Shown: piece by piece, positions 9,401 through 15,706 of the stretch
Position numbering within the stretch: the stretch's first letter is position 1
Layout: every line of letters starts with the position of its first letter
Source of the DNA: an uncultured Opitutia bacterium
GTDB taxonomy: Bacteria > Verrucomicrobiota > Verrucomicrobiia > Opitutales > JABJCN01
Length of the DNA: 17,966 nt
Reading direction: 5' to 3'
NCBI GenBank assembly: GCA_913046175.1
Contig: CAJWSN010000011.1
Coordinates: 1-17,966 of the forward strand
Made by a program: the position numbers and the translations under genes
Notes under the pieces: generated by a model
Databases searched by the model: none
What the model was told of the DNA's origin: nothing
Seen by the model: the letters and a program-made list of their open reading frames with translations, nothing else

Positions 9401-10500
9401 ATAGCAATGCTCCCGGCAGCAAGATTATTCATGTCCCAGGAGCCTTTAATCCCCGGGTTGGCTATTTCTGGGATGCGAACGGGATGCCCGTCCCTGATTC
9501 AGACCGGTGGAACATGATGTCTCAGTCTGTTGAGAAATTTGATTCCTCCGCCGCTCACCTTTGCCTTGAGGGTCCTTTCAATATCAACTCCACTTCAGTT
9601 GATGCCTGGAAATCCATGCTTTCAGCCTTCTGGAGTCGACCCGAACAAATGGGAAGCATTTTCAGGGCTCTCGGTGGTGGTTTGGCCCGTGATTGGGAGG
9701 GTGATCCAGGATCACCGTTTCTCCGCACTCATGGCATTTATTCCCCGCATTTTCGAGGCAAGCGTGAGCTTGAAATGGATGAGGATGACTCCAACTCTTA
9801 TGCAGCCTACGTAGGCTATCGTCATCTCTACCAGACGGAGGTGGAGGCATTGGCCCGTGAAATCGTTCGCCTTGTAAAGGAGCGCGGCCCCTTCTACTCC
9901 CTCGCGGATTTCGTTAACCGAAGCCTGACCCCGGCTGGACCTCGACAATACAAGGGCCTCATACAGGAAGCCATCGACAAGGTTCAAGTAGGCATAGACG
10001 ATGATGGGGATGGTTTACCCGATGACTCTGATGGCAATGGCACGCCGGATTCACGCTACCGGGTGAACGAGAAGTTCTTTGACGACTCGGATGAACTGAT
10101 CGATGTTTTCACGGATCAGGCACGAAACAATCAGCAACAATTTCGCAATGTCTACAACACTAGAATGCTCAATCAGGATTCTCCGAACCGTGCGATAGCT
10201 TCTGGTGTCCCGGGTTACCTGACCCAGGCGGATGTCTTTTCCCGCTTGGGTCATGTCATGACCACCCGCTCTGACACTTTTTTTATCCGTTCCTATGGAG
10301 ATGCCGTTGATGCGCGGGGAACCAGCCGGGTTCGGGCACGCGCCATGTGCGAGGCTGTGATCCAGAGGGTTCCTGAATTTGTACATGAATACTTGAACAA
10401 ACCTGGGGATGCACCGGCCTCGGTTGTTCCACACAATGCCAAGTTGGGACGCAAGTTCAGGGTCCTGTCATTGCGTTGGCTAAATGAGGAGGAAATCTGA
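6442..10500 (+). CDS. giant PilX/pseudopilin-like protein, Verru_Chthon cassette protein A type
   Basis: This 1352-residue protein probably is exported and anchored through a type IV pilin-like N-terminus. A prepilin motif AGFTLIV (G22 then F23) is followed by a hydrophobic helix to about residue 47 and then a stretch with RAQENARTGIYQALQKIQEY (62-81) and AGPDQRATA. This is the hallmark of large verrucomicrobial PilX-like proteins of the 'Verru_Chthon cassette protein A' type. The usual Glu at mature position 5 is Val, as in tip-type minor pseudopilins such as GspK. The C-terminal part contains LAREIVRLVKERGPFYSLAD (1137-1156) and, from 1276, RSDTFFIRSYGD followed by RARAMCEAVIQRVPEFV, also typical of this family. 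A D/G-rich calcium-loop-like stretch is at 1186-1203. The central region is rich in aromatic residues and probably beta-structured. An exported protein follows 51 bases on. The function is not established. Confidence 0.8.
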   Translation: MSFCFKILHREPLQRLSKHNAGFTLIVALFILTILSLLGLSLATLVTMEAKSALRKRDMLRAQENARTGIYQALQKIQEYAGPDQRATARAEIMDTQHQGIDPDPEPADARHATAAQDKNLGKQYWTGVFEKRNGLMRNGWLVSSQPTGGISPNLLQLPRSKDFPISKDLELSPDYVQLISRSGKQLKSESSRPVGNGMVDDSIWLRKALVREGARGNRSKAAKNTGHLAWWAGDEGVKARINLDFGPVEKFINKPPATNLNEYKHLTPFTVAHNFGLKGFAGLETVFQKPGMYEILFEYRGELQKIYTLNGLQPLILKILDVALDRGVISGSEYAQFSGLSQQAFKRMKHDATAFSRAVLSDSKNGGLKDDLTAVLLNDTEFSRFLQKRANLGLKEPTRIFDPVLGGRRSDQDPGGPKWQQLRDYFRLFSKVNQNGTPYDPLDDYVPIRDHNDDQHGIAPVLTRFQVFFTASYVDSGKKKAVNVGGKTEQRTLYKVAFHILPAVVLWNPYDIRIESSDFTVVFWRNTFPHNNGGYRNQCFGDYFRFDAGSPRFYVPLRYKHKTTFKIKNVGFEPGEAKIFSPLFHQEYDPYSGKNQLFEGWRPGHSFYSYNYTRSHTTFDWPVQGDNNVATLTSHGSGIYTDDKTLEIFVDNPSMRLRFRFYRTRRGGFILYAHDIPERDILAKGRTAAQPISTNLFPIQYMKKLRTAGHSPGSITPPIFNPRSTKPLIFAAAPPDPVNGSVADYTIIWGKKYFMRFVYNDGDSLGDGDPFYPTRGMKKVRWLGDYNPRSNTFGRSPWEWSLNGLNAGNRGFDTTVSCFKTGVTNQGVGERFEIRTQYNPQLESDTPYVGYSEIEGSNRCILFEIPRNENVISSIGQLMHCNFSADYGSGTLQYFQTGEGMREYFSDNIGPAYALGNSLAPIWLSNPSATYQRMDVRDNNTPYGGYLYDKSYLMNKALWDSFYFSGISRKNPMGYFEDPSGNIVPYSNAPGSKIIHVPGAFNPRVGYFWDANGMPVPDSDRWNMMSQSVEKFDSSAAHLCLEGPFNINSTSVDAWKSMLSAFWSRPEQMGSIFRALGGGLARDWEGDPGSPFLRTHGIYSPHFRGKRELEMDEDDSNSYAAYVGYRHLYQTEVEALAREIVRLVKERGPFYSLADFVNRSLTPAGPRQYKGLIQEAIDKVQVGIDDDGDGLPDDSDGNGTPDSRYRVNEKFFDDSDELIDVFTDQARNNQQQFRNVYNTRMLNQDSPNRAIASGVPGYLTQADVFSRLGHVMTTRSDTFFIRSYGDAVDARGTSRVRARAMCEAVIQRVPEFVHEYLNKPGDAPASVVPHNAKLGRKFRVLSLRWLNEEEI

Positions 10501-10550
10501 CAAATCCGGCTTGCACTTGCATAGGCCTGCAACGTAGGGTTTGCCTTCAA

Positions 10551-11318
10551 ATGAAAATCGCGCTCATTTCGCAATTTCTATTCACTTGGTGTCTGGCTAT
10601 TTGCTTGGCCGGGCCGGCATTTTCCCAGGAGAAAGAAAAGGAGCCCTTGGTCAAGGTACGTATTTCCGCATACATTTGGGCCACGGGTGACTACGGGGAC
10701 GAGTTGGACAGGGACGGGAACCTTATTGCTGAGTACAAGCCCCCAGAGGTCAAGTTCCAGAATGCATCCAAGCAGATCTTTGACATGAAAGTATATCCCG
10801 GTAGGCGTACTCCTTACATGACCTATCAAGGACCAGCGACCTTGCAGTTTTTTCGAGAGGTCGAGGTTGAGGGAAGCCCGGACAACCAACGATTGGACGT
10901 GGGTAATGTCAAGTTCCCCGAAGGAACCGTCAGTGCCCTGCTTATCCTTTACCCCCAAGACAAGGCAATGACGGGCTTTCATGTGTATCCGTTGCTCAAT
11001 GTCTCCGAGAATATTCCCATCGGCAAGGCCTTGGTATATAATACCTGCCCGTTTGAGATTGGCGCTCAGATTGGGCAGGAGGCAGGATTCCAGTTGGCAG
11101 CACAGCGTTCGCAGCTTGTGAACCTTACTCCGGACCAGAATAGTTTCATGTACACGCAATTCTGGGTTCGGAACGTCAACCAGTGGCGCAGGGCCTATGG
11201 CTCCAAGAAGCCAATCCATCCCCAGAGCCGCCTCATTATGATTGTGCATCCGAAGAAAAACCGGGATGGCACGGTCAACCGCAAGCTTGTTGACCTCCTG
11301 ACTCTGTCTGCCTCCTGA
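10551..11318 (+). CDS. exported protein of unknown function
   Basis: I do not recognise this 255-residue protein. It starts MKIALISQFLFTWCLAICLA and then GPAFSQEKEKEP, a classical Sec signal peptide with probable cleavage after AFS (residue 25). The LAIC stretch is not a proper lipobox because Ile precedes the Cys. The mature part alternates short hydrophobic and polar runs without further membrane helices, which suggests a beta-rich periplasmic or surface protein. An aromatic-rich section (FMYTQFWVRNVNQWRRAYG, about 199-217) and a basic C-terminus (HPKKNRDGTVNRK) stand out. One cysteine (C166) remains in the mature chain. It follows the giant pseudopilin-like gene by 50 bases on the same strand and is probably co-transcribed, so it may be a partner or substrate of that system. 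This link is inferred from position only. Confidence 0.75.
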   Translation: MKIALISQFLFTWCLAICLAGPAFSQEKEKEPLVKVRISAYIWATGDYGDELDRDGNLIAEYKPPEVKFQNASKQIFDMKVYPGRRTPYMTYQGPATLQFFREVEVEGSPDNQRLDVGNVKFPEGTVSALLILYPQDKAMTGFHVYPLLNVSENIPIGKALVYNTCPFEIGAQIGQEAGFQLAAQRSQLVNLTPDQNSFMYTQFWVRNVNQWRRAYGSKKPIHPQSRLIMIVHPKKNRDGTVNRKLVDLLTLSAS

Positions 11319-11339
11319 GACCGCTTTCTTGCGCCAAGA

Positions 11340-11636
11340 ATGTCCGCCCTGAACCAGACGGAGATTGAGACAGCCCTTCAGGGCTTGCAAGGCTGGGAAC
11401 TGGTTGAGCAGGGGACCAAACTCTTGCGTGAAATTGAATTCAATGACTTTCGCTCGGCAATGGCCTTTCTTGTCCGTCTCAGTTATGAGTGCGAAGAGAT
11501 GAATCATCATCCCGAAATCTTCAACGTTTACCGAACGGTTCGCTTGGGGCTCAACACCCATGATGTCGGCGGGCGAGTGACTGAAAAGGACGTTCAACTC
11601 GCGTCTAGAATCAATGAATTGCTCCCATCTCAGTGA
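11340..11636 (+). CDS. phhB: pterin-4a-carbinolamine dehydratase
   Basis: This family dehydrates 4a-hydroxytetrahydropterin to regenerate the pterin cofactor of aromatic amino acid hydroxylases. In bacteria it is also found without such hydroxylases, where its role is less clear. The 98-residue length is normal. The family pattern is complete: E53 then H56, H57 and P58, Y64, H74 (NTHDVGG) and D84. The small alpha-beta fold, with an N-terminal helix that includes a GW pair (18-19), is evident. The ATG lies 21 bases after the exported protein and 44 bases before gdhA, all on one strand. No phenylalanine hydroxylase gene is in the window. The symbol is given by family membership. Whether it works with a hydroxylase or in another pterin pathway cannot be seen here. 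Confidence 0.93.
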   Translation: MSALNQTEIETALQGLQGWELVEQGTKLLREIEFNDFRSAMAFLVRLSYECEEMNHHPEIFNVYRTVRLGLNTHDVGGRVTEKDVQLASRINELLPSQ

Positions 11637-11680
11637 AGCTGTAAATCTCCCTTAAGCTGAATCTGGAAGAAACCAAGCCG

Positions 11681-13012
11681 ATGAAGATGGAATCCTTGAT
11701 TGGGAAAATTCGTGATAAAAATGCGGGGCAGGCTCTTTTCCTGCAGGCAATGGAGGAAGTGCTGGAGAGCCTGGAACCCGTTATTCAGGAGCATCCTGAA
11801 ATCGAGAACCTTAATATTCTGGAACGCCTGACTGAACCTGAACGACAGGTGATTTTTCGCGTAGCCTGGCAGGATGACAGTGGCAAGGTTCACGTGAACC
11901 GAGGCTTTCGAATAGGCTTCAACTCTGCCTTGGGACCCTACAAGGGAGGCCTTCGCTTCCACCCGTCAGTTGACCTTTCTGTGGTCAAGTTCCTTGCATT
12001 TGAGCAGATTTTTAAGAACAGCCTGACAGGCCTTCAAATCGGTGGTGCCAAGGGTGGGGCAGACTTTAGTCCGCGTGGACGCTCTGATACTGAGGTAATG
12101 CGGTTTTGCCAGTCCTTCATGAACGAGCTTTATCGCCATATCGGCGACCAAACGGATGTGCCTGCGGGTGATATTGGTGTGGGGGCCCGTGAGATTGGTT
12201 TTCTTTTTGGACACTATAAAAAGCTCACCAACCGCTACGAGTTGGGAACCCTGACTGGCAAGGGGGAGGGTTGGGGAGGTTCTGAGGGGCGCAAGGAGGC
12301 CACGGGGTTTGGCTGTATTTATTTCGCCTTGGAAATGCTTGAGACGCGGAACGAGACATTGGAAGACAAGACCTGTGTGGTTTCTGGTTCCGGCAATGTT
12401 GCTATTTATGCGATCAGGAAAATCCAGGAACTGGGGGGGCGGGTGGTGGCTTGCTCACAGTCGGATGGCAGCCTTTATGATCCCAATGGGATCGATTTCC
12501 AGACCCTTCGTATGCTCAAGGAGATCGAACGGAAGCGGCTCCAGGAATATTTGGAATTGCATCCTGATGCCGAATTCAGGGAAGACCGCAAGGTTTGGGA
12601 TATTGCCTGTGATGCGGCATTTCCCTGTGCCACGCAGAATGAAATCCTGAAGGAGGATGCGGAGTCTCTACTGAAAAACGGCTGTCAGCTTGTTTGCGAG
12701 GGAGCCAACATGCCCACACACCCGGATGCGTTGCGGCTTTTTCGGGACGCGGGGATTCTCTTTGGCCCTGGAAAGGCCGCCAACGCCGGCGGCGTGGCCG
12801 TTTCCGCCTTGGAGATGCAGCAGAATGCAGGCTGGGAAAGCTGGTCTTTCGACCGGGTGGATAATGAGTTGAACAAGATCATGAAGGGAATCCATCGTAC
12901 CTGTCTCCATTTTGGAGATCGTTATGGAGCCAAGGGAGACTATGTGACTGGGGCGAACATCGGTGGGTTTCTAAGAGTGGCCCAAGCCATGACTGCGATG
13001 GGGGTAACCTAG
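11681..13012 (+). CDS. gdhA: glutamate dehydrogenase, hexameric NADP-type
   Basis: Cytosolic GDH interconverts 2-oxoglutarate plus ammonia and glutamate. The 443 residues match the small hexameric class. GPYKGGLRFHP (85-95, K88) binds substrate, GGAKGGADFSPRG at 121-133 carries the catalytic lysine K124, and PAGDIGVG at 161-168 carries D164. The nucleotide-binding fold has GSGNVA at 236-241 with SQSDG following the second strand. ALPCATQNE-like FPCATQNE, EGANMPT and GPGKAANAGGVAVSALEM complete the C-terminal domain. Similarity along the whole length to E. coli GdhA supports NADP use and an anabolic, ammonia-assimilating role, but cofactor choice is an inference. An alternative ATG lies two codons in (MKMES). 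GAAGAA is a weak purine tract upstream, the nearest thing to a ribosome-binding site in the window. It ends convergent with hisF, with 79 bases between the stops. Confidence 0.97.
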   Translation: MKMESLIGKIRDKNAGQALFLQAMEEVLESLEPVIQEHPEIENLNILERLTEPERQVIFRVAWQDDSGKVHVNRGFRIGFNSALGPYKGGLRFHPSVDLSVVKFLAFEQIFKNSLTGLQIGGAKGGADFSPRGRSDTEVMRFCQSFMNELYRHIGDQTDVPAGDIGVGAREIGFLFGHYKKLTNRYELGTLTGKGEGWGGSEGRKEATGFGCIYFALEMLETRNETLEDKTCVVSGSGNVAIYAIRKIQELGGRVVACSQSDGSLYDPNGIDFQTLRMLKEIERKRLQEYLELHPDAEFREDRKVWDIACDAAFPCATQNEILKEDAESLLKNGCQLVCEGANMPTHPDALRLFRDAGILFGPGKAANAGGVAVSALEMQQNAGWESWSFDRVDNELNKIMKGIHRTCLHFGDRYGAKGDYVTGANIGGFLRVAQAMTAMGVT

Positions 13013-13091
13013 GCTGCCTGGTCCTCTTTTTGCACGCATGCGACGTGCCAGGCCACCGCAACAGACGACCCTGCTTTCTTGGCGAATGGCT

Positions 13092-13853
13092 TTACAGCCT
13101 CACGGGTAGTCCGGCTTCGCGAAGTGCCTCCTTTGCCTGACTGATTGTGTAGGTGCCAAAATGGAAAATTGATGCGGCCAGTACCGCGCTGGCCTTTCCC
13201 GCTTGGACCACCTCCACCAGATGATTCAGTTTCCCCGCTCCGCCGGAGGCAATAACAGGCACCTCGACTGTTTCGCTTACTGTCTGGTTCAGGGCGATAT
13301 CGTATCCATCCTGCACCCCGTCACAGTCCATGCTGGTGAGGAGAATCTCACCGGCTCCTAGCTTAACCACTTGTTGTGCCCACTCGACTGCATCGATTCC
13401 GGTCGGATTGCGCCCCCCATGGGTATATACCTCCCATTTATTACTGCCTTGGATGCGTCTTGCGTCAATGGCTACCACGATGCACTGGTTCCCGAAATAT
13501 GAGGAGGCCTTGGCGATTGTTTTTGGTTCGAGCACTGCAGAGGTATTCAGGCTTACCTTGTCCGCTCCTGCATTGAGCATCTGCCGAATGTCTTCAAGGT
13601 TGCGCAATCCACCTCCCACTGTGAGTGGCATAAAGCACTCCGAGGCGGTTCGTTCGACCACCTCATGCATTATGTTTCGGTTGTCAGCGGAGGCCTTTAT
13701 ATCCAGAAACACAAGTTCATCTGCGCCTTGTTTCTCATATGCCTTGGCTGACTCCACCGGATCGCCGGCATCACGCAGGTCTTGGAACTTGACTCCCTTC
13801 ACTACCCGTCCTTGAGCCACGTCAAGGCATGGAATGATTCGAACGGAAAGCAT
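13092..13853 (-). CDS. hisF: imidazole glycerol phosphate synthase, cyclase subunit
   Basis: HisF is the (beta/alpha)8-barrel subunit that condenses PRFAR with ammonia delivered by HisH to give imidazole glycerol phosphate (histidine pathway) and AICAR (purine pathway). The 253-residue protein begins MLSVRIIPCLDV, and the two catalytic aspartates fall exactly at D11 and D130 (VVAIDARR), as in the Thermotoga enzyme. Phosphate-binding loops are visible at VGGG (79-82), LNTSA (102-106), SGGAG (203-207) and AASIFHFG (226-233). The frame is open upstream to 14042, but that part overlaps the neighbouring gene and has no family similarity, so the ATG at 13853 is chosen. It lies 17 bases after the stop of the 586-residue gene. 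No hisH, hisA or other his gene is present, so the pathway genes appear scattered. Confidence 0.97.
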   Translation of the reverse strand: MLSVRIIPCLDVAQGRVVKGVKFQDLRDAGDPVESAKAYEKQGADELVFLDIKASADNRNIMHEVVERTASECFMPLTVGGGLRNLEDIRQMLNAGADKVSLNTSAVLEPKTIAKASSYFGNQCIVVAIDARRIQGSNKWEVYTHGGRNPTGIDAVEWAQQVVKLGAGEILLTSMDCDGVQDGYDIALNQTVSETVEVPVIASGGAGKLNHLVEVVQAGKASAVLAASIFHFGTYTISQAKEALREAGLPVRL

Positions 13854-13870
13854 GGTGAAGATTCCCGATG

Positions 13871-15631
13871 TCAGGCGTCTTCTGCGTATATGATCTGTGG
13901 CTCGAAAGACACCGTTAGACGGTACTGCTGGTTCGGTCGCATGACGAGGGGATGGTCCCGTTGCAGCACCTGCAGGTAATGGATGTTGCCGTAGCAGGTC
14001 CGGTATTGAGGGTCGTTCATGACTTCCTCGGGTTCTGTCCATGTGGCGAAAAAATCATCCTTTAGGACGATCGGTCGCTGTCTTTCCGGACCCAGTTTCA
14101 GGGTGCGGGGCAGGCGGTAGCGGGAATGAGGTTCCCCGATTGGGACCACGTATCGCATTTTGTCCATACTCACCTGTTTCTTCACGGTGAACAGGAATTC
14201 GCTGGTAATCTTGTTTCCATCAAAAATCCAGCTAACCTTGCAACTACCGAAATTCAGGGACTTTTTATCCAGGGTAATCAGGTTGGGTTGCTCGTAACGA
14301 AAGAAGAACGAGTTTCGCAGACCAAGACCCGTGACACAGTTTTTACCATAAAAGGCGGGAATTGCCTTGTTTTCCCCAAAAGTTAGCTCGGGCAGAAGAA
14401 CCGGGAGATAGGCGTTGGCCGGCCAGTCAAATATACCAGGCGAGTGAGGGAAGGCGAGTGTGTCGCTGCTATCCGGGTTATTGGAGGCTATCAGTGGCAA
14501 TTGAATATGGAGCTTTGAGTCGGGATCACGATAGATGAAGAGCCCTTGCTCCTTGCGGTGCCCCTTGTCAAAAATTACGAAACGCCCACTTCGGCGTGCC
14601 GTTGGCGAAGTGATGTCGAAACTTGCATCTTTCAAGGAACGGGCTATGCGTGACCACTGGCATAGGTATCTAGCCGCATCGAAGTTTGCCATGCGGGTTG
14701 TGTGATTATCCACCGTATTGCGTTCATCGTCACGAATAACCAGGCATCCATGATCCTGATCCAGGTACGTGACAAAGAAATAATAGAATAGCCTTCGCAG
14801 GACATCAAGGGACTTTGCTGAATCCTTTTGTTGAATCCAATCATCCCTCAATGCCTGTAGCAGCAGGCTGATGCAGTGCATCTGGCCGTAGGCACCGATT
14901 CCCCGTCCGAAGTTCCACCCGAGCCCGTCTTCACGTACGACGCTGTGAATGAGGTTGAGGTATTTTTCTGCCACGGTTCGTAAACTGGGCAGTTTACGAT
15001 CCCTTAAGTGCATGTTTGCGTGCAATTGTAGTGCCTGCCTCATTATCACGAGACTCATGACACCGTAAAGATTGAAGGCTCCCCCAAAACCCTCTGGTTC
15101 ATCATCAAAGAAACCGTTGGAACTGTTTTCTTGGATGCGGTTCACGAAACGATCCACCAGCTTTCCAGTTTCATCCTTTTTGGAGAGTCCCATGCTGAAT
15201 CGTGCGACTGCTTTGGCCACGTTAAAGGCCTGATGGTGGTTCTGGTAGTCCGTGCGGGCTAGAAGCCGTTTGTCCAGTTCGTTTTGGGTGATTTCCTGGA
15301 GCCGTTCCCAGACAGGGTTGCGATCCTTGGCTGGACCGAATGAAAGAAGGCCCAACGCGCAGTAGGCAAGGCCGTTTTCAGCTTCTTCCGGCATGAAGGT
15401 TTGAGCCGTGATGCATCGGGCGCTCAAGTCGACGATGTCATGGCCATCCAGTTGGGTTTCTCCTGTCAGCCTGTTGAATTCACCCAAGGCCAGTGCGACG
15501 TGCCCGGGTTCATCCAGTCGGAATTCCTCTCCATTAACTGGATCCACGGATCCATCCTCTTTAATGGATTCAAGGTTGTGGCTCAGGATTGCCCTGGCGA
15601 TATCCAAGCATTGTTCAGCAAAGGTCTGCAT
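13871..15631 (-). CDS. unrecognised protein, predicted alpha-toroid plus beta-sandwich
   Basis: I cannot assign this 586-residue protein to a named family. It has no signal peptide or membrane helix, so it is probably cytosolic. Residues 1 to about 335 look entirely helical, with repeated amphipathic pairs and conserved-looking aromatic and Gly motifs such as NGFFDDEPEGFGGAFNLYG (172-190) and GLGWNFGRGIGAYGQMHC (236-253). Residues 345 to 580 look beta-rich, as in FVIFDKGHRKEQGLFIYRD (351-369) and the C-terminal YRLTVSFEPQIIYAEDA. A helical toroid followed by a beta-sandwich is the architecture of many polysaccharide lyases and some glycoside hydrolases, and the GxGWNFGRGIGAYG segment loosely recalls active-site helices of such enzymes. 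This is fold-level inference only. It sits between rho (75 bases upstream) and hisF (17 bases downstream) on the same strand. Confidence 0.8.
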   Translation of the reverse strand: MQTFAEQCLDIARAILSHNLESIKEDGSVDPVNGEEFRLDEPGHVALALGEFNRLTGETQLDGHDIVDLSARCITAQTFMPEEAENGLAYCALGLLSFGPAKDRNPVWERLQEITQNELDKRLLARTDYQNHHQAFNVAKAVARFSMGLSKKDETGKLVDRFVNRIQENSSNGFFDDEPEGFGGAFNLYGVMSLVIMRQALQLHANMHLRDRKLPSLRTVAEKYLNLIHSVVREDGLGWNFGRGIGAYGQMHCISLLLQALRDDWIQQKDSAKSLDVLRRLFYYFFVTYLDQDHGCLVIRDDERNTVDNHTTRMANFDAARYLCQWSRIARSLKDASFDITSPTARRSGRFVIFDKGHRKEQGLFIYRDPDSKLHIQLPLIASNNPDSSDTLAFPHSPGIFDWPANAYLPVLLPELTFGENKAIPAFYGKNCVTGLGLRNSFFFRYEQPNLITLDKKSLNFGSCKVSWIFDGNKITSEFLFTVKKQVSMDKMRYVVPIGEPHSRYRLPRTLKLGPERQRPIVLKDDFFATWTEPEEVMNDPQYRTCYGNIHYLQVLQRDHPLVMRPNQQYRLTVSFEPQIIYAEDA

Positions 15632-15706
15632 TCTACTGGGTAAAATTCTTATGTGCGAGTTCGCGCGTGTAATTCAGGAAAAGGGTCAAGTGAAATTGAT
15701 GCCGGG

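Noticed and set aside
10517..10532. Hairpin TTGCA-loop-TGCAA between the giant gene and the exported protein gene
   Set aside because: Five base pairs, low GC and no T-run. It does not support a terminator or attenuator.
10578..11597. A 339-codon open frame on the minus strand across the exported-protein and phhB genes
   Set aside because: It lies antisense to phhB, whose family motif is complete, and to a gene with a clear signal peptide. Its own translation shows no recognisable domain, so it is a shadow frame.
13009..13031. Small hairpin CTAGG-CTG-CCTGG followed by a T-rich run after gdhA
   Set aside because: The stem is only five pairs with one G-U, and the T5 run begins five bases after it. 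This is too weak to call an intrinsic terminator, and in a rho-containing organism it is not needed.
13016..13054. Nested inverted repeats gcctgg/ccaggc and gcacg/cgtgc between gdhA and hisF
   Set aside because: The arms are short and the internal loops unequal, with no T-run following on either strand. Chance similarity is likely.
13854..14042. A 63-codon upstream extension of hisF
   Set aside because: It overlaps the end of the 586-residue gene, has Pro/Arg-rich sequence unlike HisF, and the family N-terminus starts exactly at the ATG at 13853.
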